A stretch of DNA of 64,000 nucleotides from Tropicibacter alexandrii (GTDB lineage Bacteria > Pseudomonadota > Alphaproteobacteria > Rhodobacterales > Rhodobacteraceae), in NCBI RefSeq assembly GCF_003667315.2, contig NZ_RCTZ02000001.1, forward strand, positions 372,001-436,000, given 5' to 3'. The notes under the pieces were generated by a model. The model ran no database searches. It was given only the letters and a program-made list of their open reading frames with translations, and was not told the origin of the DNA. Below are positions 53,967 to 62,676 of this stretch, in pieces. Position numbers and translations under genes: made by a program. Positions within the stretch are counted from its first letter, which is position 1; every line of letters begins with the position of its first letter.

Positions 53967-54986
53967 ATGACCTCATATTTTCGCCCGCTCGTTTGTCACC
54001 ATCGTCCGCGCCCGCCCGAGGCGCTCGACCTCGCCGGGGGGCCGGGCTGGTTCGCCCAAGCCGTCCGGCACGACCGCGACGGCGGCACCGCGCTGGTCGG
54101 CATGGCCGATATTCCCGACCAGTGGCAGGCCCGCCTTTCGGCACCGCGCGCGCCGATCTGCGGCCTGACCTTCGACGCGCCGCGGGTCATGGGCATCCTC
54201 AACGTCACGCCTGACAGCTTCTCGGATGGCGGCGCGCATTCCGGCGCCGCCCGCGCGCTGGCCCATGCCCGCCAGATGCAGCGCGAGGGCGCGCATATCA
54301 TCGATGTGGGCGGCGAAAGCACCCGCCCCGGTGCCGAAACCGTGCCCGTCGCCGCCGAGATCGCCCGGATCGAGCCGGTGATCCGCGCCCTGCGCCACGA
54401 GGTCGACCTGCCGGTGTCGATCGACACCCGCAAGTCCTCGGTCGCCGAGGTGGCGGTGCGTGAGGGCGCGGGGCTGATCAACGACGTGTCCGGCTTTACC
54501 TACGACCCGATGCTGGCGCGCTATGCTCAGGCCAACGACCTGCCGGTCTGCATCATGCATGCGCAGGGCGACCCCGAGACCATGCATCTCGATCCGCGCT
54601 ACGAGGACGTGCTGTTGGACGTCTACGACTTTCTCGAAGCGCAGATCGTCATGCTCGAAGAGACGGGCCTGCCGCGCCATCGCATGATCGTCGATCCGGG
54701 CATCGGCTTCGGCAAGAACATCCACCACAACTTGACCCTGCTGAACGGCCTGTCGCTGTTCCATGGTCTGGGCTGTGTCGTGCTGCTGGGCGCCTCGCGC
54801 AAGGGCTTCATCGGCAAGATTTCCGGTGCCAACCCGGCTGCGGCGCGGATGCCCGGTTCCGTCGCGGTGGCGCTGGCCGCCGTCCAACAGGGCGCGCAGA
54901 TCGTGCGGGTGCACGACGTTGCAGAGACGGTGCAGGCGCTGGCGCTTTGGCAAGCCATTTCCAAGGGAGATTTTCATGACGCGTAA
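53967..54986 (+). CDS. folP: Dihydropteroate synthase
   Basis: Joins p-aminobenzoate to the pterin made by the preceding pathway step; the sulfonamide target. The 339 residues include [14 protein letters not shown] (about 72-85), [11 protein letters not shown] and SIDTRK, with the TIM-barrel core complete. The N-terminal 65 residues before the barrel are additional, as in other Rhodobacteraceae enzymes. It overlaps glmM by 11 bases. Confidence 0.96.
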   Translation: MTSYFRPLVCHHRPRPPEALDLAGGPGWFAQAVRHDRDGGTALVGMADIPDQWQARLSAPRAPICGLTFDAPRVMGILNVTPDSFSDGGAHSGAARALAHARQMQREGAHIIDVGGESTRPGAETVPVAAEIARIEPVIRALRHEVDLPVSIDTRKSSVAEVAVREGAGLINDVSGFTYDPMLARYAQANDLPVCIMHAQGDPETMHLDPRYEDVLLDVYDFLEAQIVMLEETGLPRHRMIVDPGIGFGKNIHHNLTLLNGLSLFHGLGCVVLLGASRKGFIGKISGANPAAARMPGSVAVALAAVQQGAQIVRVHDVAETVQALALWQAISKGDFHDA

Positions 54987-56328
54987 GATGTTCGGCACCG
55001 ACGGGGTGCGCGGCACGGCCAACACGTATCCCATGACCGCCGAGGTCGCTTTGGCGCTTGGCGCGGCGGTGGGGCGGTATTTCCGCAACGAGCACCACGG
55101 CGTCCACCGCGTGGTGATCGGCAAGGACACCCGCCTGTCGGGCTACATGTTCGAGAATGCTCTGACCGCCGGGCTGACCAGCACGGGCATGAACGTGCTG
55201 CTGCTGGGGCCGGTGCCGACGCCTGCGGTGGGCCTGCTGACCACCTCGATGCGGGCCGATTTGGGGATCATGATCTCGGCCAGCCACAACCCGGCCTCGG
55301 ATAACGGGATCAAGTTCTTCGGCCCTGACGGCTTCAAGCTGTCCGATGATGTCGAGGCCGAAATCGAGGCGATGGTGACGGCGGGCGTCGCCCCGGCCCA
55401 GCCGCAGAATATCGGCCGCGCCAAGCGCATCGACGATGGCCGCGCGCGCTATCAGGAGCGGGTCAAGACCTCGCTGCCCTCCGGGCTGCGGCTGGACGGG
55501 CTGAAGGTGGTGATCGATTGCGCCAATGGCGCAGCCTATCGCACCGCGCCGGAAATCCTGTGGGAACTGGGCGCCGAGGTGGTGACCGTCGGCACCGAGC
55601 CCAACGGTCTGAACATCAACGACAATTGCGGCTCGACCAAGCCGCAGAAGGCCGCCGACATGGTGCGTCGGCACGGCGCGGATGTGGGCATCTGCCTCGA
55701 TGGCGATGCCGACCGGATCATTCTGATCGACGAGACCGGCGAGATCGCCGATGGCGATCAGCTGATGGGGTTGATGGCGACGCGGTGGGCCTCCGAGGGT
55801 CGGCTCAAGGGCGGCGCGCTGGTGGCGACGGTGATGTCCAATCTCGGGCTGGAACGGCACATGCAGGCCCAAGGCCTGCGGCTGGAGCGCACGAAGGTGG
55901 GCGACCGCTACGTGGTGGAACGCATGCGCGCAGGCGGTTTCAATCTGGGCGGCGAGCAGTCGGGCCATATCGTGATGACGGATTACGCGACGACCGGCGA
56001 CGGGCTGATGGCGGGGCTGCAATTCCTTGCGGAAATGGTGGCCACCGGCCATCAAGCCAGCGACCTGACCCGCTGCTTCGAGCCGGTGCCGCAGATGCTG
56101 AAGAACGTGCGCTACGGCGCGGGCGAAGCCCCGTTGGATGTGGCCAGCGTCCAGACCGCGATCGCCGAGGCCGAGGCGGCGCTGGCGGGCCATGGCCGCC
56201 TGCTGATCCGCAAATCGGGCACCGAGCCGCTGATCCGGGTGATGGCGGAATGCGAGGATGAGGCGCTTTTGGCGCAAGTCGTGGACGGCATCGTGGCCGA
56301 GGTCACGGCCGTGTCTGTCCCGGCCTGA
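54976..56328 (+). CDS. glmM: Phosphoglucosamine mutase
   Basis: Converts glucosamine-6-P to glucosamine-1-P for peptidoglycan and lipopolysaccharide. The 450 residues include [13 protein letters not shown], the phosphoserine loop ISASHNP (about 98-104) and metal loop DGDADR. AAGGGAG is about 6 bases before the ATG, which lies inside the folP 3' end; this folP-glmM pairing is common in bacteria. Followed by a TTCGAA palindrome cluster. Confidence 0.97.
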   Translation: MTRKMFGTDGVRGTANTYPMTAEVALALGAAVGRYFRNEHHGVHRVVIGKDTRLSGYMFENALTAGLTSTGMNVLLLGPVPTPAVGLLTTSMRADLGIMISASHNPASDNGIKFFGPDGFKLSDDVEAEIEAMVTAGVAPAQPQNIGRAKRIDDGRARYQERVKTSLPSGLRLDGLKVVIDCANGAAYRTAPEILWELGAEVVTVGTEPNGLNINDNCGSTKPQKAADMVRRHGADVGICLDGDADRIILIDETGEIADGDQLMGLMATRWASEGRLKGGALVATVMSNLGLERHMQAQGLRLERTKVGDRYVVERMRAGGFNLGGEQSGHIVMTDYATTGDGLMAGLQFLAEMVATGHQASDLTRCFEPVPQMLKNVRYGAGEAPLDVASVQTAIAEAEAALAGHGRLLIRKSGTEPLIRVMAECEDEALLAQVVDGIVAEVTAVSVPA

Positions 56329-56341
56329 CCACCTGCGCTGG

Positions 56342-56435
56342 CAAGGCGCTTCGAAGCGCCTTGATCCAAGCGCCTTCGAAGGCGCTTGGACGCAAATTCG
56401 AATTTGCGTGGTCCAAGGCTGTTCGAACAGCCTTG
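56342..56435. repeat. Cluster of four TTCGAA-centred palindromes
   Basis: Perfect palindromes at 56342-56363, 56367-56388, 56390-56409 and 56414-56435. The first two arms are GGCGC and GCGCC, identical to two copies in the cluster at 1085-1179; the fourth is GGCTG. The third is a shortened form, ACGCAAATTCGAATTTGCGT. It lies between the converging ends of glmM and the DUF2937 gene. Confidence 0.85.
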
Positions 56436-56444
56436 CCCCCGGCC

Positions 56445-56957
56445 TCAGCCGGCGCGCCGGACCGGCCTGCGCAGCAAGGACCAGCCCCCTGCGCAGAACG
56501 CAAACACCGCCCCCAGGCCCAGCCACCCGATGAGGAACCCGGCCCCGGCAAACATCGCGCCCTCGAAGGTCAGCGGCGCAGCAGGCCGATAGGCCTGCCA
56601 CGCCCGCGCGGCGATCTGCCGATCGCCCATCCAGCCCGCCAGCCGGGCCCGTGTGAACGGGCCCGCGCCTTGCAGCTGCGCCAGAGCCTCGCTCAGGCGC
56701 GCATGGCGCGCCACATCCTCGGCGATATTCTCTGATTGCGTCCGCGCCAGCGGCCCTTCGGCCGCCAGCGCCTGCAGATAGGCGCCCAGCGCCATATCCT
56801 GCGCCGAGGCATCCGCCTCGTAGCGCGCCACTTGGCGCGCGAGTTCATCGACAGCGCCGCCAAGGCGCTGCGCATATTGTTGTGAAAACTCGGGAAATTG
56901 CGAAAGACCGGCGGCGCCGGTCAATCCAGCCGCAAGGGTCAACGCCCTCAGGATCAT
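56445..56957 (-). CDS. DUF2937 family membrane protein
   Basis: A 170-residue protein starting MILRALTLAAGLTGAAGLS: one hydrophobic segment at the N terminus, a long helical middle part (about 30-130) and a second segment near the C terminus (AGAGFLIGWLGLGAVFAFC). The FPEFSQQYAQRLGGAVDEL pattern is typical of DUF2937. An upstream in-frame ATG at 57002 would add an unlikely polar extension. Function unknown. Confidence 0.83.
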   Translation of the reverse strand: MILRALTLAAGLTGAAGLSQFPEFSQQYAQRLGGAVDELARQVARYEADASAQDMALGAYLQALAAEGPLARTQSENIAEDVARHARLSEALAQLQGAGPFTRARLAGWMGDRQIAARAWQAYRPAAPLTFEGAMFAGAGFLIGWLGLGAVFAFCAGGWSLLRRPVRRAG

Positions 56958-57063
56958 GGCGGCCCTCCTGCCCGTGCCTCCCCGCCAGCATAGATCCCGC
57001 ACCGCCGCCAGATCAAGACAAGCCCTCTGTCGGCGTAGGCCGGGGCCCTGCCCCGGCCTCCTT

Positions 57064-58407
57064 TCAGGCTTGCACCTTGCCGTAGATCCGGCCCACCTTC
57101 TCCAGTGCGGCCTCCGGCGACAGCTCTTCGCTGTTCCCGGTCCGGCGGCAGGTCAGCTCGACCACGCCGTTCTTCAGCCCGCGCGGCCCCACCGTGATGC
57201 GCCACGGCAGACCGATCAGGTCCATCGTCGCGAACTTGCCCCCGGCCCGTTCGTTGGTGTCGTCATAGAGCGGCTCAAGGCCCATCGCGGCCAACGACGC
57301 ATACAGCGCCTCGCAGGCCGCATCCGCCGCCTCGTCGCCCTGTTTCAGGTTGACGATCCCGCAATGGAAGGGCGTCACGCCTTCGGGCCAGATGATGCCC
57401 TTGTCATCATGCGACGCCTCGATGATCGCGCCCAGCAGGCGCGACACGCCGATCCCGTGCGAGCCCATATGCACCGGGACCGGCTTGCCATCGGGACCTT
57501 GCACATTGGCGCCCATCGCCTCGGAATACTTCGTCCCGAAGTAGAAGATCTGCCCCACCTCGATGCCGCGCGCGGTGCGGCGGCGGTCATCGGGCACCTG
57601 CGCGAACACCGCCTCGTCATGGGTCTCGTCCGTGCGGGCGTAGCGCGAGGTGAACTCCTCCAGCACCGCCTGACACTGTTCGACGCTGTCGTAATCGATT
57701 TCGCGCGAGCCGAATTTCAGATCGGTGATCTCGCTGTCATAGAACACCTCGGACTCGCCGGTTTCCGCCAGCACGAGGAATTCATGCGTGTAATCGCCAC
57801 CGATCGGCCCGCCATCGGCCCGCATCGGGATCGCCTGAAGCCCCATCCGCTCATAGGTGCGCAGATAGCTCACCAGATGGCGGTTATAAGCGTGCAGCGC
57901 GTCTTCCTTGGTCAGGTCGAAGTTGTAGCCATCCTTCATGTAGAACTCACGCCCACGCATCACCCCGAACCGAGGCCGGATCTCGTCGCGGAACTTCCAC
58001 TGGACGTGATACAGGGTCAGCGGCAGGTCCTTGTAGGACTTGACGTAGGAGCGGAAGATATCGGTGATCAGCTCCTCATTCGTCGGTCCGTACAGCATGT
58101 CCCGGTCATGCCGGTCGGTGATGCGCAGCATCTCCTGCCCGTAATCGTCATAGCGTCCGCTTTCGCGCCACAGATCGGCGCTTTGCAGGGTCGGCATCAG
58201 CATCGGGATATGGCCCGCGCGCTGCTGTTCCTCGTGGACGATATTCTCGATGTTCTTGAGCACCTTGAAGCCCAAGGGCAGCCAGGAATAGATGCCCGCG
58301 CTGGCCTGCTTGATCATGCCGGCGCGCAGCATATAGCGGTGGCTGACGATCTGCGCCTCGGCGGGCGTTTCCTTGAGGACGGGCAGGAAGTAACGGGACA
58401 GACGCAT
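57064..58407 (-). CDS. proS: Proline--tRNA ligase (short alphaproteobacterial form)
   Basis: Class II aminoacyl-tRNA synthetase of 447 residues. It starts [20 protein letters not shown] and contains motif 2 [21 protein letters not shown] and motif 3 [14 protein letters not shown]. It lacks the large editing insertion of the E. coli enzyme (572 residues), as is normal in alphaproteobacteria. Transcribed leftward and isolated from its neighbours. Confidence 0.96.
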   Translation of the reverse strand: MRLSRYFLPVLKETPAEAQIVSHRYMLRAGMIKQASAGIYSWLPLGFKVLKNIENIVHEEQQRAGHIPMLMPTLQSADLWRESGRYDDYGQEMLRITDRHDRDMLYGPTNEELITDIFRSYVKSYKDLPLTLYHVQWKFRDEIRPRFGVMRGREFYMKDGYNFDLTKEDALHAYNRHLVSYLRTYERMGLQAIPMRADGGPIGGDYTHEFLVLAETGESEVFYDSEITDLKFGSREIDYDSVEQCQAVLEEFTSRYARTDETHDEAVFAQVPDDRRRTARGIEVGQIFYFGTKYSEAMGANVQGPDGKPVPVHMGSHGIGVSRLLGAIIEASHDDKGIIWPEGVTPFHCGIVNLKQGDEAADAACEALYASLAAMGLEPLYDDTNERAGGKFATMDLIGLPWRITVGPRGLKNGVVELTCRRTGNSEELSPEAALEKVGRIYGKVQA

Positions 58408-58474
58408 TTAGGGCCTCGTATATCAGGTTTCCTCCCCTCTACCGGGAAGCCCGGACCCGGACAAGGGCGCTTTG

Positions 58475-59083
58475 TCAGGGCTGCGGTGCGGGCGCGACGG
58501 GCTCGGCGCGGAAAGAGCCATCCGGCCCGGCGATCACCCGTGTCAGCGGCAGGTCACTGCCGGGGAAACAGCCCGGATAGTCCCAGGCCTGCAAGGCATA
58601 CCGGATGCGCAGGTCATCCAGCGGCAGGGCAAAGACCTCTCCGCTTTCGGTGCGGTAGCCGTCAAAGAACTGCCCCTCGCCTTTCAGGATGTCGCGCCGC
58701 GCGCCAAATGCACCCATTTCGTGATCTTCGCGCGCGGCGGTGACGTAAAACAGGCAGGCCATCACGGGTGTCGCATATTCGAGCGCCTCGACATGTACGA
58801 CCCAGTATTCATAAAGCACACCGTCGATCTCTTCGGCATGGATCGCCTCGACATCGTAGAAATAGCCGCCCGCCTTCAACTGGAACAGCGCGATCTTGTC
58901 CTGTGCGTCGAGATACGGCTCGGACCACAGATCGGCGCCGGTCTGTTCCCGAAGCTTGGCTTCGGTAAAGAAAAAACCCTTGCGCGCCATCACGAACCGC
59001 CCCCAATGGATGACCCATTCGGTCGCGCGGTTGAGCTGGCCAAGCGCGTGCCGTTCGGCGGGGGTAAAGTCAGGCGTGGTCAT
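58475..59083 (-). CDS. Putative immunity-like cytoplasmic protein, 202 aa
   Basis: No signal peptide or membrane segment. It is acidic, aromatic-rich and mixed alpha/beta (WVIHWGRFVMARKGFFF; KAGGYFYDVEAIHAEEIDG; YEYWVVHVEAL). It lies 12 bases after the LysM-containing gene on the same strand. In toxin loci the gene directly behind the effector is usually its immunity gene, and size and acidity fit. This is inference from position; I recognise no family. Confidence 0.55.
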   Translation of the reverse strand: MTTPDFTPAERHALGQLNRATEWVIHWGRFVMARKGFFFTEAKLREQTGADLWSEPYLDAQDKIALFQLKAGGYFYDVEAIHAEEIDGVLYEYWVVHVEALEYATPVMACLFYVTAAREDHEMGAFGARRDILKGEGQFFDGYRTESGEVFALPLDDLRIRYALQAWDYPGCFPGSDLPLTRVIAGPDGSFRAEPVAPAPQP

Positions 59084-59095
59084 CTCTGTCTATCC

Positions 59096-60076
59096 CTAGT
59101 CCCCGAAGATCCGGACATCGCTGATCGCGTTGCCCACGGCGTTCATTTTGTCCCCCACCCATTTGACGCCCCGCGCCCCGCCCGAGTAGACATCTATCAC
59201 TCCCTTGGTGGCCCCGAACTTGGCCTCTTCGAGGCTGCCAACGCCGACATGTTTCGCCTTCCACGCCTTGCCGTCATCCGTCACCCACCAAGGATCGATA
59301 TCGGCCAGCGTATGGCCAACCTTCTCGTCTTTCCCGAAGTAGTTGAATGTGCCTTTATACATCGACGTCGTGTCCAACTCCCCCGTGGCGCGATCAAACA
59401 CCGCCTCCATATGAGCGCCATCCTTGCTGACATATTTGAACTTGTTCTTCGGATCGTGAAACGAGCTTTCGGTCTCGGACAGCAGCGTCCATTTTTCCGG
59501 GTCGATTTCGCTGACGTTCTTCGGAACACGACTGTTGAGCACATCGCGCAATTCGTTGTTCAGCGTCGGGTCCTTCATGGTCATGGTCCGCGCCGCGTAG
59601 GGGTCGGTGAACAGGGTCTTGAGCGTCTTTTCCGACAGGTTGCGCCCGGTCTTGTCGAAATAGCCCTGCTGGACCTCGGCCGCGGTCATGCCGCCGGTCG
59701 CCTTGGCCAGCTTGGCGGCAAATTCCGGATCGGCCGGCGCCGCGACCGGGGCCAGCATATCCGCCTCGCTTTGCGCGGCGAGGTCCTCCTGCTCGGCCTT
59801 GGCGATCTTGGCCTTCAGCGGGCAGCCCTTGACCGCGCCGCCCGTGTCCTCCTTCGCGCAGTCCTGATCCGCCGCCTTGCCCTTGGCCACCGCGTCCGAG
59901 ACCTTGGGGTCGGTCGGCGCCGCAGGCCCGTCCGGCACCGTCATCGAAGCACCCGCATGGATCAGATTCGGATCTGCGATCTGTGGGTTCGCCTGCATCA
60001 GCGCCTTGACCGAGGTGCCATTGCGCCGCGCCAGCCCCGACAGCGTGTCCCCCGGCTTGATCACATACCCCGCCAT
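59096..60076 (-). CDS. LysM-containing putative secreted toxin/effector
   Basis: A 326-residue protein without signal peptide. Residues 3-49 are a LysM domain (YVIKPGDTLSGLARRNGTSVKALMQANPQI). A charged Ala/Lys/Asp linker follows (about 50-125), with two Cys (DQDCAKED, KGCPLKAK), then a helical part and a C-terminal beta-rich domain. That domain carries FKYVSKDGAHMEAVFD, KGTFNYFGKDEKVGHTLADIDPWW and a terminal amphipathic stretch. The E-x-V-F and GT-x-NY ... GHxLxDxxP pattern resembles C-terminal toxin domains of polymorphic systems. Its start overlaps the upstream gene's stop by one base (TGATG). Confidence 0.6.
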   Translation of the reverse strand: MAGYVIKPGDTLSGLARRNGTSVKALMQANPQIADPNLIHAGASMTVPDGPAAPTDPKVSDAVAKGKAADQDCAKEDTGGAVKGCPLKAKIAKAEQEDLAAQSEADMLAPVAAPADPEFAAKLAKATGGMTAAEVQQGYFDKTGRNLSEKTLKTLFTDPYAARTMTMKDPTLNNELRDVLNSRVPKNVSEIDPEKWTLLSETESSFHDPKNKFKYVSKDGAHMEAVFDRATGELDTTSMYKGTFNYFGKDEKVGHTLADIDPWWVTDDGKAWKAKHVGVGSLEEAKFGATKGVIDVYSGGARGVKWVGDKMNAVGNAISDVRIFGD

Positions 60077-60438
60077 CAGCCCTGCTCCAGCGTGTCATAG
60101 ATGAAGTCCAGCTTTGCCGTGCCGCTCAGATCCTTGCGCAGCAGCACGACCGAGATCCAAGGCCGGTCGGGGCTGTCGGCCCAGCCGTCCCAGAACCCCA
60201 TCATCAGATAACTGTAGCGCGTCATGTCCGATTGCGTGCGCATGCCGTAATCGCGCGCCTGCCGCCACAGCGCATCGGCGCGCTGCGCGGTCATCTCGGG
60301 CGGCTGGAAATGCGGCGCGGCGGCAAAATCCGCACACAGCCTGTCGCGCAGGTTCAACCGAAACGGATCGGGGGCGCCCATCTGGGCAATCCTGTCAATC
60401 TGGTCTAGGTCGACACGCAACATCAAAGGGTCCGGCAT
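60076..60438 (-). CDS. Small T6SS-accessory-like protein, 120 aa
   Basis: Soluble helical protein with the order: LRVDLDQIDRIA, FRLNLRDRLCADFAAAPHF, a middle RADALWRQARDYGMRTQSDMTRYSYLMM, then GFWDGWADSPDRPWISVVLL. The spacing of ARxYGxxTxxDxxxYxxLM, FWD and PW resembles small proteins encoded next to type VI secretion effectors. No VgrG, Hcp or PAAR gene is in the window, so this is inference. ATG 60423 is an alternative start. First gene of a three-gene leftward cassette. Confidence 0.6.
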   Translation of the reverse strand: MPDPLMLRVDLDQIDRIAQMGAPDPFRLNLRDRLCADFAAAPHFQPPEMTAQRADALWRQARDYGMRTQSDMTRYSYLMMGFWDGWADSPDRPWISVVLLRKDLSGTAKLDFIYDTLEQG

Positions 60439-60562
60439 AATCGCAAGCAACCCCGAAACGCTACGGCGCGGGCCGCGCCCTGTCAAACCGCATCGCCCGC
60501 CGTCTTGACCCTGCCCCGCATTCCCCCCACCCTGACGCGACAGCGCATCACCCGAGGGGATC

Positions 60563-62509
60563 ATGGCCAAGGACAAACCGACCGATCTGCTGGACTGGCT
60601 GGGCCTGAGCAACGCCCCGAACTGGCGCGTCTCCCGGCCTTTGGGGGGCGTCGTGGGCTTTCTGGTGGTGCTGCTTGTGCTGCTGGCGCTTATCGCGACC
60701 TTCTCGCTGCTGGGCCGAACGATCCTGCATGGCTTCAGCGAGGCCCCCGTCGCCAATCTCGGCACTGGCGCGATGATCGTCGCCATCCTCAGCGCGCCCA
60801 TCGTGATCTGGGGCACGATCATCAAGCAAAAGACCGTGGATTTCCAGAAAGAGGGCCACATCACCGACCGCATCTCCAAAGCGGTGGAGCAGTTGGGCGC
60901 GGAAAAGACAGTTGATAGGATAGGGAGGCCCGTCACGATATGGACAGGGGTTCCCGAAAGAGTGTCTTACTCCTCAAAAACCGTGGAGAGTTTAGAAGGA
61001 AAAGCTCGCACTAGGGTATATCCCAAGGAATGGAGACAATGGTGGAACGAAGAAACTGACGATGTAGAGGAAGGGTATCGAAGCACAGTTGAAACTTGGC
61101 CAAGAGAGAGAACCGTTATTCAATGGCAGGGCGGTAAAATTGACCTACGGAAAACGGAAGTTGTTGGTCTAGAGGGTCCTTGGCAGGCGTTTTCGGAAAC
61201 CCTTCCCAATATCGAAGTCCGCATTGGCGGGCTGTTGTCGCTGGAGCGCATCGCGCAGGACAGCACCCGCTACGACAAGGGCCGGGATCACGTCCGCGTC
61301 ATGGAAATCCTCTGCGCCTATATCCGCGAAAACGCCCCGGATTCGACGGCTGTGGACAGCGACCGAAAGAAGTGGGAAGATTCTCAAAACACTCTTCCCT
61401 TTCCAACGTGGGACCAGTTCAAAGAACTACACGGACGACATAAGGATGAAGATCTAGACGCTTACCTTGATATCGACGCACTAACGCCTTGGGCAGAAAA
61501 CCTGCCCCCGCCCCGTGCTGACCTCCAACTGGCGATGGCCATCATTGGCCGCCGTTCCCCTGAACAACGTCGGATCGAGGCCCACTGGGGGCCAGAGACG
61601 CATGCGCAGGCCGAGTGGGTCTTTGACACCCCCTGCCCCGAATTGCCCGAGCGCACCGATGGCAAGCCCTTGGGCCAAACCGTCTTGGACGACTTCAAGA
61701 CGCGATTGACTGCTTGGAAAGACAGTCTGACCGATTATCCCGGCTACCGCCCCGATCTGCGCGGCTGCAACCTGCAACGCCACGACCTATCCAAACTGGT
61801 GCTCAGCGGCGCCAGACTGGACGGCACGCGGTTGGAGGGGGCGGACCTCCGCACGGCGCGATTGGAGTGGACGGACCTCGTCGAGGCGCGGTTGGAGGGG
61901 GCGGACCTCCGCGAAGCGCGATTGGAGGGGGCGGATCTCGGCGGGGCGCGGTTGGAGGGAGCAGACCTCAGCTGGGCGCGGTTGGAAGGGGCGGACCTCA
62001 GCGGGGCGCAGTTGGAGGGGGCGTTACTATTCGAGGGGCGGTTGGAAGGGGCGAATCTTATTATGGCGCGGTTGGAAAGGGCGGTCCTCCACCGGGCGCA
62101 GTTGGAGAGAGCTAACCTCGGCTGGGCGCAGTTGGAGGGGGCCGGCCTCCACCGGGCGCGGTTGGAGGGGGCGGTCCTTACCGAGGCGCGGTTGGAGGGG
62201 GCGGTCCTTACCGAGGCGCGGTTGGAGGGGGCGAACCTCCGCGAGGCGCGGTTGGAGGGCGTCAGGACCCTAAGAGGCGCTGCTTTTCAAGGTGCGGCGC
62301 TTAGGGGCCTATCGCTGGCAAGTATCCCGATCTCGCCGGAACAGGTCAAATCAACCTTCGGCGATGCCAGCGTGACCGACCTGCCCGATGGCATGGACCG
62401 CCCGGCACATTGGCCGGATTGGGAATTGGGTGACCGCTTCGACAAAGAATGGCGCAAGTGGCAGGCCGATCCGGACACCTACACACCTCCACCCAAGCCC
62501 GAGCCATGA
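60563..62509 (+). CDS. Pentapeptide-repeat membrane protein, 648 aa
   Basis: It has two transmembrane helices near the N terminus (about 32-55 and 68-90), then a cytoplasmic domain with HITDRISKAVEQLGAEK and VRIGGLLSLERIAQDS. A pentapeptide-repeat block follows (about 415-570, ALEGADLR-type decads) and a short Pro-rich end. The repeats should fold as a right-handed quadrilateral beta helix. At the DNA level they are a near-perfect 30-bp tandem array. Residues about 114-212 and 269-312 use A/T-ending and AGA/AGG/ATA codons unlike the flanks, so these parts look inserted or recently acquired. Function unknown. Confidence 0.82.
   Translation: MAKDKPTDLLDWLGLSNAPNWRVSRPLGGVVGFLVVLLVLLALIATFSLLGRTILHGFSEAPVANLGTGAMIVAILSAPIVIWGTIIKQKTVDFQKEGHITDRISKAVEQLGAEKTVDRIGRPVTIWTGVPERVSYSSKTVESLEGKARTRVYPKEWRQWWNEETDDVEEGYRSTVETWPRERTVIQWQGGKIDLRKTEVVGLEGPWQAFSETLPNIEVRIGGLLSLERIAQDSTRYDKGRDHVRVMEILCAYIRENAPDSTAVDSDRKKWEDSQNTLPFPTWDQFKELHGRHKDEDLDAYLDIDALTPWAENLPPPRADLQLAMAIIGRRSPEQRRIEAHWGPETHAQAEWVFDTPCPELPERTDGKPLGQTVLDDFKTRLTAWKDSLTDYPGYRPDLRGCNLQRHDLSKLVLSGARLDGTRLEGADLRTARLEWTDLVEARLEGADLREARLEGADLGGARLEGADLSWARLEGADLSGAQLEGALLFEGRLEGANLIMARLERAVLHRAQLERANLGWAQLEGAGLHRARLEGAVLTEARLEGAVLTEARLEGANLREARLEGVRTLRGAAFQGAALRGLSLASIPISPEQVKSTFGDASVTDLPDGMDRPAHWPDWELGDRFDKEWRKWQADPDTYTPPPKPEP
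61831..62250 (+). repeat. Fourteen tandem 30-bp units encoding paired pentapeptides
   Basis: Units start every 30 bases from 61831 with GTTGGAGGGGGCG or close variants (ATTGGAG at 61861 and 61921). The units at 62161-62190 and 62191-62220 are identical, and a partial fifteenth unit starts at 62251. Confidence 0.92.
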
Positions 62510-62510
62510 G

Positions 62511-62617
62511 GCCCCGGGTCTGCGCCCGGGGCGTGGGGGGACAAGGGCAAGCCGGGAGGCCCCGGGTCTTTGCCCGGGGCGTGGGGGGCCGGGAGGCCCC
62601 GGGTCTGTGCCCGGGGC
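62511..62617 (+). repeat. Three GCCCCGGG-N6-CCCGGGGC hairpins
   Basis: 22-bp hairpins at 62511-62532, 62559-62580 and 62596-62617 with loops TCTGCG, TCTTTG and TCTGTG, starting two bases after the pentapeptide gene's stop. They share stem sequence with 31991-32012 and 49427-49448. Confidence 0.88.
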
Positions 62618-62676
62618 GCGGGGTTTGCTCTTGATTTCCGTTCGCGCAGACGTGATCTAGGACGAAAGGAGACGCC

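Noticed and set aside
60563-62509. Pentapeptide protein as a gyrase-protecting (Qnr/McbG-like) factor
   Set aside because: Those proteins are soluble and nearly all repeat; this one has membrane helices and a large non-repeat domain.
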